A stretch of 64,000 bases of DNA from Litomosoides sigmodontis (GCA_963070105.1 OY718803.1:9901823-9965822); one strand, 5' to 3'; positions 25,247 to 41,294 are shown, numbered from the stretch's first letter. Numbers and translations are program-made. The notes: generated by a model not told the origin, from the letters alone.

Positions 25247-28200
25247 CTACAGATGGATAGTGTTATTGGTGATCACTGTAGCTTCGTCATTCCCAGGTGA
25301 TTTGCTGCGTGTGAGAATTGTTGGTATCTCACGTGGTGGTACCGTTGGTGTCGATGATGACAACCGAGAACAATCAGTTTGCTGCGGTTTTATCGAAAAT
25401 TGCCAACGCTAAATTATGTGCCGTAGAATTGGTTGAAAGTTCGGATTTTAACAAATGTAGGTAGAAATGATATTTGAAAGTAATTTGTTAGAATTGAGAG
25501 AGTTAAATTTAAAGGTATTATTTGAAATATGACGTATAAGCGAATATGAGAGTCAATATAGTATGCAAAAATCTAAGCATAAATTTTCGATTAAAGCTTT
25601 ATTTATCATGATAATGTTGCTTCTAACTAAAATTTAAATTTAAAAAAATGGAAAAAGAGAGTGCATTGAAAAAGCGAAGATAGATAGTAATAGTTAATTA
25701 ATTATTCGTTCAATTGGGTGGATTTAATTGGTCCATACTTAAAAATAATTTTTTTTTAACGCTAACATTATCTTAGGGCATTGTGAGATGTTCAAATTTC
25801 TTGCTTCACATGTAATTTCAAATTTTCTAATAAAAATATACCGAACCTACCTCTTTCAGTGTTCCCTTAGCAATACACAAATAATAAATAGCAAAAATTG
25901 GAACGCTAAGAACAGCTGTTAGACGTATGAACCATCCAAGGTAGACACTCCACTGTGGATACGTGTACGATCCGACGGTTATCGGTTCCAATGATGTCTT
26001 GTAAATTGTCAGCAGGAAGATCGTCTAAGTAATTCATTTAAAATTAAAGATCAAAGAGCGAAGAAAGATGGAACACTTTGTTCTTCATCGGTAAAACTTC
26101 AAAAGGTATGAAATAAAAACTTACAATTATAATAACTGGACAACACAACCAGCAAATTCTCCAATACAGTCCTGGATAAAAGCCAAGCATTTGTTGAATA
26201 TCTTTGCTGAATTGTCCTATACCATAGAACCAACAAACAGCAACCATTTCGCACATTACAATAAACAGCACGGATAACGACACACCGTACTCATCAAGAA
26301 ATGGTATGACATATTTGCCACCCTAAAATTACTACGAAATTGTAAATTTATTTCAAATGCATTAATTTAAAAAACTTATAAGGAAAATTAATTACCTTTT
26401 TTAAAGAATCAGTGTTGAAAGCAGTAAAAATAAACACTTAAATATTATTATTATTGTCTATAAGTGTTGTACGAGAATTGATAACTACGGCACTATTATT
26501 TATAACTTATCATTTAAATAGCTTGCAGTGAAAGAATAGATTTAGGGCACTAAGGCTTACTTACATAAGTAACAGTTGGAAGACTGCCAAAATAAAAGGC
26601 AACGATTACGCCACCCACAAATATTTCACGTCTTCGTGCTAACACTTCCGGATATTCGTCACAAAATCCCGTAATCAATGCTTCAATTCCACTGAACTAA
26701 AAGCGAAATGCTTCCCTCTTTCTCAAAAAAAAAAATTCATTTCATATATTTTTAGAAAATTTTCAAAACCTTTTTTTTTTGATAAACTTAATAATTAAGA
26801 AATATCACCTCATAAAGCAATCAGTGAACACCTACCGTATGATAAATTTAATAATTAAATATCACCTCATGAAGCAATCAGTGGACACCTACCGTACTAT
26901 CGATGCCAAGAGTAATTAGCATAATGAAGAAGACAAATGACCAGCAGTTTGCGTACAGCATTGTGGCAATCGCTTGCGGGTAGACGATGAATATGATATT
27001 AGCGTCGTTATCGTCGACGATCTCATTAACCGGTAAATTTGTTATCGTTGACATATATCCGAGAGTTGCAAATATTACAAAACCAGCAAAAAATGACGTG
27101 CCACAATTGATGAATGACGTCACCAATGCATCTCTGCAAATGATTCAAAAACGAATTTGAAAACGTTCCACGTGATGATACACCAAACACGTCAATAATC
27201 AAAATATTAATTAGTTAAAAATTTCGAATGGCATTTATCGTATTGCACGGAAAATGCTCTATTTTGCGAGTTAAATTACATTTTTACGCGTTCTCTGTGA
27301 ATAATTATTTGAAAAACAAATGAACAGTAAAGGAGCACCGATAGCAATTATTTTGAAAATCATTGTAGCTACTTAATGCAAGCAGTACGCCAAATCCGGG
27401 ACCAAGCGAGAAGAATATTTGCGTGGAAGCTGCGGTCCAAACATCGATATCAAGAAGCATTTTAAAATTTGGCATCAAATAATAGTAAATTCCAATTGAT
27501 GCACCAGGTAAAGTGATTCCACGTACGAATAGCACTGATAAGATAACGTATGGAGCAGTAGCTGTTATCCATACGTACTAAGCAAAAGCCATATTTTACA
27601 TATTTTATTATAATTTGTTCAATTTTTTGAAATTAACTTAGGCTATATAGTAGTGGAACTGTCTAAATGAAGATTACTCACATGTAAAATTATATAGTTT
27701 TGAACAAATTGCACTTGCCACGTTCATCAATCACTAGTCTAACTCACACAATTTAAGTTATTACATTCAATCAAGAATACATATTAATTGCTTTGGAAGT
27801 TTTCTATAAGCTCCAAATCAATCAATATCTTACTGATAGCCAAGTACTACAATCTATTTCTTGTACATCACTTTGACTTCGGGTTATCCAAGATGGTAGC
27901 AGGAAATTTGTCTCACGTGGAAACATAACAAACGTACTTTCCCGCTACTTCGCGGTCCTTTCCAGAGCGCAAAATAAACGAGAATGAAAACGACAGTGAG
28001 GCATAAGGCCAACGATGGCTTAATATTACCGAGATCATGGAAACCACGGGAACGATTCTCTTCCAGTACGTGAAATCTGACAAGAAATTTTTGCGCTCAT
28101 TTTTACTTCCCTACTTCTTTTTGCACTTTCAATTTTAGTTTCACAAAATACAAAATTGTAGAATTATAAAATGCATCCTATAGCCTAATTTACACTTTTT

Positions 28201-31009
28201 CTTTTTCATACTAATTACACCACTAATTAGTAAAATTCATACTATCTCACACTCATCCCAATTAGGATTCATACTAATTGGTAAAATTTCTATGAGATAG
28301 TCAAGCTGATAGGATCAAGTAATGCATATCATACTTTAGCTCTTAGCTATGCTAATTATCAGCTAACTTTCCTGCAATTGAACATTTCATTACTTTAGCA
28401 TTTTCAAGTGTCCAAAAAAAGTTTTATTTGAAAACTGACCAATCATTGCAAGTTATGAAATACACTCTAAATTTTACTATCACTAAGAGCATCATTTAGT
28501 AGTACGCAAATGCAAAATATAAGAGAATTAAACGATCAAATAAAGATACTTAGAAAAATATTTTAAAGTTAGCACAATCTCTTAACATAACTGTTCTAAA
28601 AATATACAGTGTTAGGTGTAAGCTAAAACTAACCGGAAGAATTCCTCCGACGGCGTCCGTACTTTCATCGTCAAACTGTCACTTTTATTAGTTTCAATGG
28701 TACCATTGAAGTCGTTTAGACTAAGCGCACATAGCGGTGTATTCCACGGATTGTTGCAAGTCTTCCATGGTACTTCTGACTGTAAAATACCTCTGACAAA
28801 GTAATAATGATCGTCATAACTTATTTTACTAATTAATATTATACGATGAGGAAAGAAAACGAGGTGAAATTTTCATCGATTAGTCGCTTTTTTTTACTAC
28901 TGTTAAAATGTTTACACGTGAAAGTATAATTTCCTCATATATTTTTACCTAAAATTTTCAATTTTTTCTATTTATTTAAAAATGCCTGCAATTTTTAAAG
29001 TTTCATGTTAATAATTAAATTATTACCTGTAAGGAACTAAATAGGTAGTACAAAGCGTGCGCAATAATAGCGTTATAGAAACAAGCGATAAATGTACATA
29101 TGAAACATATACCATAACCGATACCTGTAACTTTTCAGCAATTGAATTAAACTAGAGTAAGTAAAATTAATCGAAACTCTTCTAACACTATGAAATGATC
29201 TTTTGTGTTACTTTATAAATTCTAACTAATTGCTAATTTAGCAATATTTGATGTTAGAAATTGAAAGCTCACAAATGTTACTATTAAAAAGAGGCATAAA
29301 TGAATTGGTTCCGACCACCTCATTAATCTCATCAAGCAAGGTGCTAATATACTATGCTCTTGACTTGATACTTCACGTTTTACGCATGGATCGCTAATTC
29401 AAGCGAGAGGGAGGGAATGGAACGGAAAAAAAATTAGCGAAATAATTATTTTCACCTTTGAACATCGGGCAAATTTTTTTCCAAATACTTATGCAGCCAG
29501 AACGATGGAATTGTCCAAGGACTAATTCCATGTAAAATACGGGTAAGCCACCAATGAAAAGCATTATCAGGTATGGTATCAAAAATGCGCCTGAAATATT
29601 TGCGCCCAGTTGTTTGATTAGTTAATGAAAATGGGTTGAGTGATTGATTGATTGATCAATTGATTAGATTATAACTTTCGTCTTTTTTCGTTGTTAACAA
29701 CTTGCTCAGAATGAGCTATTATGTTTTCTAATAAATGTGCTGGATGATTAGAACAGCAGATAATTTAATTCTTATTTTATTTCACATTTTAATATACATT
29801 TCTTTATCACATAATTTCATTTCAAATGCATTCATACCTTCCTTTGAATCTATGTGCATAAAAATTTCATTTTTGAATTTGAATTATCAGTCATGGATCA
29901 GTGGGAAATTGAATGTTTTATATAAAATATAAAAGATATTCTCATTTAATTTTAGTACTTCCGTTCATTTCAAAATTAATATCAAGAATTATTGCTTTAA
30001 ACTGCAAAGACAAGGAATAAGAGAGGGAGAAAAAGAGAGAGAGAGATCGAATACCTCCGCCATATCTGTAGCACATGGACGGAAATCGCCAAATGTTGCC
30101 AAGATCAACTGCGTAACCGATCACTGCAAGTAAAAATTCCACTTTGCTAGCCCATTTGTCGCGTGGCAATGACATCGATGCTAAATGATACCGTCGGCGT
30201 AAAAACAGTTGAGAGAAGTGTGATGGTGAAAGTTAAATTTTTTTTCCTAATCGAAGCAAATAAAATTAAGTAAAGCTAAATGAATTTCATAAATATAAAG
30301 GTAAATTTCAACGTACTTTCATCAATTAAAATTTGAAAATTTTAAGTTATTGAACTTCAATTTTCAAAGAACATGTTGAATTACTGGAGTTTCCATGTTC
30401 TGAATTAATTTCGACCGATTAAAATTTGATAATATTAGTGAAGTTTAATTTAATACAATAACATTTTTTTAACTATTGCAAATCTTCCTGATAAACCTGT
30501 ATTATTCGTATCCGCCATAGGTGTATTTGCAAATGGCCCAATGCATATCTTTGTTATTTTTTTGGTGCTCTTAGAATGTTCTTTCCGATTTGCTGGAAGT
30601 ATTGAGAAACAAATAATTCAAACATATCGATTGTAAGTAAAATTCCAAATATTTCATTCCTTTTCCTACAAAACAAGTAAAAAACGATTTCCAACGCATA
30701 ATTATCAAAAAGAAAAACAACTAAATAATATTTCGAATAAAAAAATTAAGTTTTAAAGAGCGCTACAAAAATTTTGCATTTACAAAATAATTCCAATAAT
30801 TTTCCCTTCCACTAAAATGTGCTAAAAAGGATTTTTTTAATTTTTTTTTTTAATGAAATAGTTTTCCAGCAAATTGTCTCTGCTTTTTCACTTTCTTTCC
30901 TCTCACATTTTGCTTGATTTGGGACAACTTTCAGCGGTGTTCTGTTGCCATCCAAATGAACATGAATATTAAGAAGATGTGGTAATGCATGTGTTGCTAC
31001 TACTGCTGC

Positions 31010-31040
<31 letters not shown>

Positions 31041-31054
31041 GGTGTTGTTGTTGG

Positions 31055-31087
<33 letters not shown>

Positions 31088-31159
31088 GGTTGTTGGTGAT
31101 GGTAGTGGTGATTGTGGTGGTGGAGGTGATGTTGCTGCTGTGGTACCACGTTTAGTCAT
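25247..31159 (-). CDS. mod-5: Serotonin-transporter-type Na+/Cl- symporter (SLC6A4/MOD-5-like)
   Basis: Thirteen exons in phase: 31159-30907, 30592-30497, 30180-30055, 29590-29456, 29124-29027, 28779-28634, 28076-27938, 27577-27339, 27133-26893, 26696-26565, 26322-26125, 26024-25851, 25381-25247; 703 residues. SLC6 transporters take released monoamine back into the neuron. TM1 is [13 protein letters not shown]: its Asp marks the monoamine group, and G rather than A after L points to SERT over DAT. Also seen are the extracellular pair [13 protein letters not shown] with an NGT site, TM6 [19 protein letters not shown], and ten further family segments. The 84-residue first exon is Thr/Pro-rich from a GTT repeat. 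An in-frame TAA precedes its ATG, and a TTTTCTAG acceptor lies 23 bases upstream. A dopamine transporter is the main alternative. Confidence 0.92.
26781..26896. repeat. Tandem duplication covering a splice donor of the transporter gene
   Basis: Two near-identical copies of about 57 bases (26781-26839 and 26841-26896). Each contains the minus-strand exon end and donor ACG|GTAGGT-type sequence (plus CCTACCGTA). The copy at 26841-26896 overlaps the real exon end at 26893; the other lies in the intron as a decoy donor. Confidence 0.9.
31008..31095. repeat. (GTT)n-type microsatellite coding a Thr tract
   Basis: About 29 GTT units with a few GGT interruptions, lying in the first exon of the transporter gene, where on the minus strand it codes a threonine tract broken by prolines. 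Confidence 0.93.
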
Positions 31160-32679
31160 AATTTAAAATTTGGAGCTGTACGCTAGAAAATTGTAAACAA
31201 TCATAGATTATTTGCCACACAATGATAACAAACAAAAATTTAAGTGATTAATTAAGTAATTTAAAAAGTTGTACAAATATAACTGATATAAGTGATAGGA
31301 ATTAATCAGTAATTAAGCAGTTAAAAAAGCTCTAAGGAATAACCAAAAAATAGTGCTTAATTACGTTTTCAAAAACTAACAAAAGTAGAAAGAAACATTC
31401 AAACTACCCATTAATGATATTATAGAAAAAGAAAGTTGCTACCGCCCAAATCAATCTTTACTTCTTTTTCTAATTTTTAGTATTTAAGTACGAAGCATTC
31501 CTCTCTTTTCATCTGTTCTTTGTTTTGTATGGTTGACACAACTGCATTTTCAAACTGACAGCACCAGTGATGTCGAACTAATTTTTTTTTCAAACAAGTT
31601 TAAATTTCATAAAAGGAAACGAAAGAAAGATTTGCAATTACTATTCCTCATATTGGAATTATTTTGCAGGAGAAGGAGAAAAAAGGAATTTGTTTTTTCG
31701 TTTTTCTTGCTGACAACTGATAAAGTGAAAATTTTCATTTTTGTATTAAGTTACATCATAATAGAAGGGCGGTGTTTTCAATTTGATAATGATCGCTGTT
31801 ATCAGAATGAAAAAAAACCCAAATTATGCAAATTATGAAAGAATAGATATTTAAGAAGTTGTAGTAAAATTCAATAACAAATACTGCAAAATGCGAATTG
31901 AATTCTGTAAGAATGAATGCGCTTAAATTTTTGTTTTTAAAAAAAAACGCTTAAATTTCAAATACTGCAGTGCATTATTAAATCCTTGATTTAAAACGAA
32001 GAAACAAAAAATTGAATTTAAAATTAATAACTTGAAATGCCTTTATAATGAGGACAAAAGTGCGAAAAATAATTAATTATTTGGAAAAGGTTTAACTTTC
32101 ATTTTGCAAATATTTTATTTCGAAAAATGTTTAAATGTAAATAAATCAGCAAATATGAATTAATATTGGACTGCTGACCTTTATCCTTTCATACTTCAAT
32201 GATTTGAAATAACGTCGTTGCGAGGCGTACGACAAAGCAATGAAAGGAAATGTCACCCAAACAACCTTTGAGGTAAGAAGGAAATTTTTCGAAGTGCAAA
32301 AAGAAATTAGTTACACAAATTTTTGTACATTTAAAAATTTGAAATGAGCAATTAGCAAGACATCTTTTCTCGTTTTAAATGATTGACGTTTGTAATGCGT
32401 GTGCTTTGAACAGGCAGAGTATTATTCAAAATTAATTTAATTCGTTACATACTTAATCTATCAATCTTAAGTCATAAGTATTAAATTTGAAAATATCCTA
32501 ACATTATTTCTGTAATAGATTTCAAATACATAAACAGCAATGAAGCGTGAAAATATAGCAATAAAATATGACGCAAACATAACGTAAAATGTATTTAAAT
32601 AAAAATTTTTCCTACAAAAAAATATTGCAATACTAAAAAAATTGATAGTTTTCATAGTAATACTCTAAGAAAAAAAAAA

Positions 32680-32805
<126 letters not shown>

Positions 32806-33402
32806 GGACGCACGCACGCACAGAGAGGAGTGCAACAATATCAGCAAATTTTCCAATTAAAATTTAAATTTTAAATTAAATCACTAATTTCACCGTGTTG
32901 CGAAAAAAAAAGAAGTAAATAAATTTCAAGTACATAAATTGAGTGATGGTGAAATGTAGAGAAAATAGATGTACAGAAATGAGAAGAGTGATATACAGGA
33001 AGGAATGAGAAAGCTAATCAGTTCGTCTCTCTCCTCACTTCCTTTTTTTTCTCTCCACCTCTCTTTCACTCTCTCTTTTCATCTTCCGGAAAGGAAAGCT
33101 TTTAATTATGATAATAAGTAAGTGATTTGCTTAATGATGAAGCACAATTTACACCAAATGAAGGATGTCTTTTATCTTCTCTTCCTCAACTCAGTTTTTT
33201 TTTCTCACCTCACTTTCCCTCTCTCTCTCTCTCTCTGCGTTTCCCTCTCTCCTCTTCTTACAGTGATGATGGAAGAGAAAATTGGAAGTATTTGGAAAAG
33301 CAGAAGTGATGAAAATATTGCAAATAGCAGTGTTATTGTATGCAAGTGGTGGGAGCGACAGAGTTGAGACAAAAGTGCAAATTAAAAAAAAACAAATAAT
33401 AG

Positions 33403-34155
<753 letters not shown>

Positions 34156-37100
34156 TTTCCATCCTTCAACAACTTTGTAGGTAAATATGAGCGGAACTCT
34201 CCGATTTCCTCTTACATATACCTTTCTTTTGCACACGAAGGTGATGATGATGATGACGATCACTCGATGAACATTTCAATTATCAGCAAAAAAAATAGTT
34301 ACAAATTATTTAATCCTAAATGCATAATTAAAGTATATGAAAGTAAATAACAACAATCATTATAGCTCTTTCAAGCAATTAATTAACTAATTAACTAGAA
34401 CAAAATATTTCTGTTCCATCAAAAATTACACATCTATGTAATTAAAGCAAGTGGAAATTTTCATTTTCAATTTTCTTTATTTTTTTTTTTACAAAAACCT
34501 GATTGTGCTAGATTGAAATTTGTATGTGTAGCACACGATAGGATATTACATGTGCAATCATTCAAACAGCCAGTGCCTTTTTTTTTTCTCCCTTCCAACC
34601 TCAGCAAATTTCACTGAAAGATGTGAAAGTAAAAAAGGGCCGAAAAAATTCCTAGAAAAAGCTAATATTCCTTAAGGCACTTTCAGCTAGCTAGTTCGTT
34701 TCAGTTGTCTGAGCGCATTGCCGCACAAACGTCTGTGTTGCAATTTGTGCTGTAACAAACATTTATTTATCGGTAAATATAATTAATTTGAATAAACATT
34801 ACTGGTAAATTTTGGAAATGTTTTTAAAAATTGCAATTCAGAAAGTGAGCATTTAGAGGAATTGAGCCGTGTCGTGCGCAATTGTCCTAATGTCTAATCT
34901 CAAACATTGAACACATACCATTGATGCTAAAAAAAAAAGATCACATTTCGTCATTTCTTTTTCTGCTAAAATTAAAATTGTCATCCTTGCAGATTTAAAT
35001 TTGGAAGGAAAAATTTTTTTCCCTTCTAAAACAATACCAATATGTTTGAGTGTTAAATGAATATTTTCACGATGAATTTCTTCTCAAACAAATTAAAATG
35101 AAAGAAAAAAAAAGTGTTAATTGGGAAAAAAAAATGGCGTACGTATATGTATGTGTGCGTACGTACACGTACAATAAGATATTATTCTGCTTTCGCAAAG
35201 GCTAATATTTTCCAAAAACAGACCACTTCTGAAACAAATTTTTCAAACGTTCATGCATATTTCATTCAGTAAGCTTCAATTTTAGCAGATTATTTCACAT
35301 TTTTAATTCCCTCCTAATCCTTCCAAAACTTTTCCATTGCCTTTTTTCACAATAAATATAATGCTGCATATATTACACGTATCTATCTCCTACCGTACGT
35401 GTAACGCTGCAATCAATAATAGACGAAGTGAATTATTCCACGCTTTCTACGCTTAATGTTATCAAAATGAATCAATCGACCATGCCTACACACTTCACTT
35501 TTGATGCGTCGCAATGTTAGCGTGAATGAACTGATCGTTTCTTTGGAAAAAAATTAATTCATTGCTGGTGCTCCTCTTCTTACTGCAAATTAATTCAATG
35601 CGCATGCTTTAACGCCTAATATTTGCATAAATTAATTTCCCCTCACTGTAATGTAACTTTAAACTAATTCATTACTGATATGACTAAATTTAAAGGTTAA
35701 TTAACTAATTTAAAAAGAGTTAATTATTCAATTCATCGTTATATAATTAGTGATGATGCAAATCAATTAATGCTAATTTGTTAAATTTTATTTAAATCAT
35801 TAATTTTCACTAATAAAGAAACTGAAAATTTTAAGCACTTACTCTTATGGTGAATGTTCCACTTCCATCAACAATTACAATTTCTCCCATTTTTAATTTT
35901 TTCAATTTGCAAGTTGTAATTTAGCCCTAAAATAGAAGTGGCAAAAAAGTGAAATTTGCTTTTTTGGTCTCTTTGTCGAAAATGCTCCCAAAAATGCTAC
36001 AATGAAACAAACAGAAATGGAAGCTAAAGCATAAAGTTAGCTGTGTTTTCGGCAAATTAAAAAGGGATAATTTTCGCGCTTCAAAAAAACAAATATACCA
36101 ATACCGTACCGCTAGTACAAGTTAATTTCGCAAACTGTGGCATGCAAACTTTTCCCGACTTACTGTAATACAAAATAGCACGGAAAGGAAAGGTGCGATA
36201 CCAATCAAATAGCTTCCCATCATTGCTTCATAAATATTTCATTGCTCAAACTGAATCGCAGCATTTTTTGCTTCTTCTTCTCCTTGCTGTAACGCTTGTC
36301 TGAAATAAATTTACTAATTAGCGAAAATTTTAAAATAATTTAGCTCATTGTTTTCATATTAAAAATGATAATTTTTTTTTCATTTTGATAATTTTTCACC
36401 GACAAAAAAAGAATTAACTTTTTTTTTTCACCGTATAATTCCTTCTTTATCACTCGGATATTGCATATTTCTTTAGCAATTATTTGTGAATTATTGAATT
36501 ATTACTTTCTTACTTACTGCACTCATCGATCTAACGTAAAACGAGCGGTTTAGGGAAAGTTCAAATGCAATATATTCGTTATCATTTGAAAACGGATAAT
36601 TATCAGCGATAAAAATGCAAATGGAATATGCACGAAAAAGGCTAAACGAACGTTTGTTAGATCGGTAAAAACTGTAATTTATTTAAATTAAAATTCAAAA
36701 AAACAGAAAGTGAAGATGCTATTTAATCGATATTAATAAGATTAATCATTTATTAAATAAAAATTAAGTTATGTGGTAAAAATGAAATTGTAAAATTGAC
36801 CAGTAGTGTGAGAAGATACAGCGAGTAATTTTTGTTGCATAAATACTGCACACTTTTATATTAATATAAAATGTTGAACGAATTTTTAATTTTGTTATCG
36901 TTTAATTATCAACAATCATTATTCAATTATCATTCACCTAGGAAATTATCATCAAAAAATTGTTTGGCTTTTCTAAAAGTATTTTGAGGAAAAAGCGAAG
37001 CATGAAGTGTTGAATTATTTATTGTTTTTATCCACTAAGCCTAACGGGTCAAACTAATGGTCATTATTCATTGAGCTAACTGAAACGATTTCAATCTGAC

Positions 37101-38392
37101 ACTTCAACTTCTGAAGCACAGCTTCATCCACTTCCTCTAAAGATTTCCCGAAAGAAATTTAGCAATTTTTTTTTATCACTGATAATTGAATGATAATAAA
37201 ATTAAATTTGTCCACCATTTTACCGCTGCTAGTTGCAGTTATTCGATTTTTGATGCAACTGCCTTTCCTGTTGCACACGTACCATTACTGATAGCAATAA
37301 CACTTTGCTTCATTTTAGTTAAATTTCAACAAAAGCAATTCAAAGGCGGTAACGTTGTATTTCTACCTCACTCTCTACACTTAATTGATTAAACTTAATT
37401 GATTTTCAGTAGCGAACTTTCCCACCTTTCTTCATCATTTCGAAGCTATGCGATGAATTTGAAGCGGAAGTGAGATTCTCGACAACATTCTGCACGTTTT
37501 CATGATCTCAGCTACAGTAATAGGTAAAAACGCACCCACACGAAGTGTCAATTTCTAAACTTTCACGACGTTGCATTCATTCGAAATTTCATTCCGGAAA
37601 CTAGCATTCCGTACAAAGAAGATTAAGCATTGTTGCCAATGATTGTTTTGCTGGTGATGAAAGCATGAAAGCTTCCGAATGCTAATATCGTTTGAAGCAG
37701 AACTTCGAAGTCCTATCTTATCAGCTGTAACTAACTTTCAAGTGAAACTGTTGCTCACGTCCGCGATGATCATCATCTCCTCTCCTTCAGTTTTGCATAG
37801 TGCACATGAAATGGAGCTTGAAACTGATCCTCTATCCATACATGGATGGGATGGGTGAAATTTGAATGATTGAAGTCTTGACGTTAGCGCTTTCATCCAT
37901 TTCAATTCATCTGATTGGATGCAACATGTGAAATTTAGGGCTGTCCCACCACCAATCCTAGCTGTTAGTTATTACTACTCACTTCCACAGCACAAGCTAC
38001 TCCAAGCTTCCATTCTCATCTTTTCATCGCCAACTATCAACTTTATTTCATTCAAAAATTTCACTTCTGTCTTGAAGCTTTCCTCCGTCATTTTTCACTC
38101 TTTTTTTTTCCTCTCGTTTGCCACGTGAAGATGATGGTGAACGAAGTGAACAATTAGCGGCGATCATTTCAGCTTATATTAGACTAGAAGGCAACTTTTC
38201 CTAGAAAGGTTAGAGACTCATTTACTGTCCTTTTTTTCTTTCTCTCATCAATTCCTTCCCTCTCCCTCTTACCTCACATTACCTTTATTTTACAGTAATT
38301 TTAAAAACACAGAAAAAAAAAACAGGAAAGAGAAAAAGAGAGGAAGGAAGACATGAAGTGATACATTTGAAAAATTTCCAGCTGAAAAATAA

Positions 38393-41214
38393 ATGGGAAA
38401 TTCTCAATCGCTATTGCTGAAGATCAACTGTCCCTGTAACATTCGTCGTCATTGCTTCACCGATGACGTGATCGTCACGTCAACAACAACAACAGCTTCC
38501 AAACAGCATCATCAATCTCTAACACAATTCAGGTTTCGCCTTACTTCCAATTTCATTTCTGAATTATTTCATTCTCCCTGCATCTATGCGTTCATATTCA
38601 TTCATCTTGCCATTTACGATTTTTATCAGGCGTGCTTACGTCTACTCCGTAACGGATGTTTCCGTTTCAATTTCACTGATCTTTTTTTTTCCTCTAAATT
38701 TTCATTTTTCTTAACGCTTTTTTTTCCTTCTTTTCAATGAGTGAAATCTTTTCTTTTTTTTCCTTCCACTTTTTCTCAAATAAACGAAAATTTGAGCAAA
38801 TATCAAACATTTCAACGCTTTTCCGAATTTAACCACTCAAAATAAAGATGATAATAATAATAATAATGATAATAATGATGATGATGATAAATAATAAATA
38901 ATAATAATAATAATGATAATGATAAATAGTTATGATAAATAATAATAATAAATAATAATGATAATAGCAGTCATATTTAGCTAGAAATTATCAAAGAAAA
39001 AAAAATTTTAATCTCCTTATCTAAATCATTTCTCCACGTCGTTATCTTTTGACTTATATTACAAGTCACTTTACGACTGCATCTCTTTCCTTCTTACCTT
39101 AATACTCAATGCTTATTTTGGAAAAAATTACAATTAAATTCACTTACAGTCTGTATACGGTAGACACGTTTTTTTTTTAATTAAATTCACTTTTAATTAA
39201 ATTCACTTACAGTCTGCATACGGTTTTCCCTTTCACTTAAGGATATCATGACTCTCTCGCTTCCTTACACTCACCCTTTCATTTAAGAGTAGCATATGTC
39301 TCTCTCTCTTTCTTTCTTCCTCTCTCTTCTCCTCACACTTTCCCTTTCATCATGAGCATTTCCTTTCCCATTTTACAAATCAATGAATTTGCTGTCATAA
39401 AATTACTTTTTTCTAAGCTATTATAAACGATTACTTTTTCGTGCTTTCAGATTTACTTCACTTTTACAATTTTAACATTTAAATGAATTATTCTCATTCT
39501 TTGCTCACTCCTTTTTCAAAAGTAAAAAAGAGGAAAGTTTTTGTTTTCATTAATTTCAAGAAAGAAAATAACTACATATTTCTGCTAAACCAATAGAAGT
39601 GATCAATAATGACTCATGAAATTAAAATGTTATTTTGTAGGAAGTTATTGTAATTCAATTAATTTCCATTTAATAATTTCTTTTTTGAAATGACGACAGT
39701 TTCGCAAGCTTCCCCAACATTTGCTTAACAATGCATTATCAAAGTGATATGCCATTGTTATCTCTTTTGATATCTTATCAAATCACTTATTTCACCGATC
39801 ACATTTGAGAACACATTTCACCCATCTCTCAATCATTTTGAATATTTTTATTTTAAAAAAGTTGCACGCATCATTGAGTAATCAACGAATTTTCCGTTTT
39901 TTTTCCCTCCCCAAAACTCTAATTAATCATATTGATCTTTCAATTGATTTTTTTAAATTTCAAATGCATACTTCAAGGCTATTAAAATTAAAAAAGAGAG
40001 GAAGGGAGAGAGAGAGAAAGAGAGAGGATGATAAAATGGAATTGAATGTGCTTATAATCGTGGTAGATATATGATGGATGCAATTGTGAAATGTGTTCTG
40101 CGCTTTCCCTTAATTTAGAGCCTTCCTGTCCCCTTCCTTCCCTCTCCAGGCTCTCTCTATCCATCCTATCCTAAAACTTTTCCCAGCCAGTACTTCGCCA
40201 ATGTGCGTGTGCGTGTGTGCGTGTGCGTGTGTGCGTGTACGTGTGTGCGTATGCGTGTGTGCGTGTACGTGTGTGCGTGTACATATATTGGTAAGTTTGT
40301 TTGTAAATTTTCGAATAATAAAAAAAAGCTCTTCTTATTCATTTGTTTGTTTATTTCTTGCAGCAAATAAAAAATGGTTTTATTTGCCAATTTTTCTTTT
40401 CGATTTAAAATATTTTGCTGTACTAGAAGGAGGACTAAAGCGAAAAGAAAAGGCGAAAGAGAGAGAGAGAGAGAAAGGAAAAGGAAAGATGAGATATTGA
40501 AATAATGTTTAATTTGTATATTTTTCCATTTAATTAAACTGTAAAATTTAGAATAATTGTTTGTTTGCCGCGCTTTCTTGAATTTCATGCCAATTTTCTT
40601 TTTTAATATTCCAACAACACTTATTCACTCATCCATTCATTGTTACGCGAAATTTTCTGTTCAATTCGAGTTTCTCCTCAATTATCTGCAATTGCTTTCT
40701 GGAACATTCCAGATTTTTCCATAAATTCAAATTTTTGTTCCTACCACTCGTGCACCTCGAATGAAATGATAATTGATAGATTTTGCGCCGAGTTATTTCG
40801 GCTTTCATCCGATCGAACTCAATGGAATATCCTATATCCATCACTGTTATCCGTTATGGTTGTTGAGATACCGTCCCGGAAACAGGATGCTAACTGTAAA
40901 GCTATTCGGTTGCTTGTGAAAAATGAATCAAAAATTATCGATGAACAAATTCTTGATGCATGTAAGTTTTGAAGTTTAATTTTTGTTAAATTTACAAAAA
41001 ATCCTAAGTTGTATAGTGAGTTTTTTGCCGAAAAAATAAAAAAAAATATTTTGTTGCCAAAAAAAAACCTTTGCATTTTTTTTTAAAAATGCTTCTTTTT
41101 TTTTTTTTAAAAAAATCCTTTTTTAGCGCTTACGTTCATCCTATTAAGTTGTAAAAATGCGACGGCATGAAATTTGTTATATTCCTATTTACATCCAAAT
41201 CAGTTTGGTAATTA

Positions 41215-41294
<80 letters not shown>

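Noticed and set aside
30001..30050. GAGA-like purine run near a transporter exon as a regulatory element
   Set aside because: It directly follows the splice donor as intronic low-complexity sequence and has no further support.
25247..31159. Dopamine transporter as the identity of the SLC6 gene
   Set aside because: TM1 reads VDLGN as in SERT rather than VDLAN, and the TM6 [11 protein letters not shown] and [11 protein letters not shown] segments are SERT-like; a DAT identity is not fully excluded.
40166..40588. Frames on both strands over the GTGCGT repeat
   Set aside because: Low-complexity coding only, inside the first intron of the Rac GEF.
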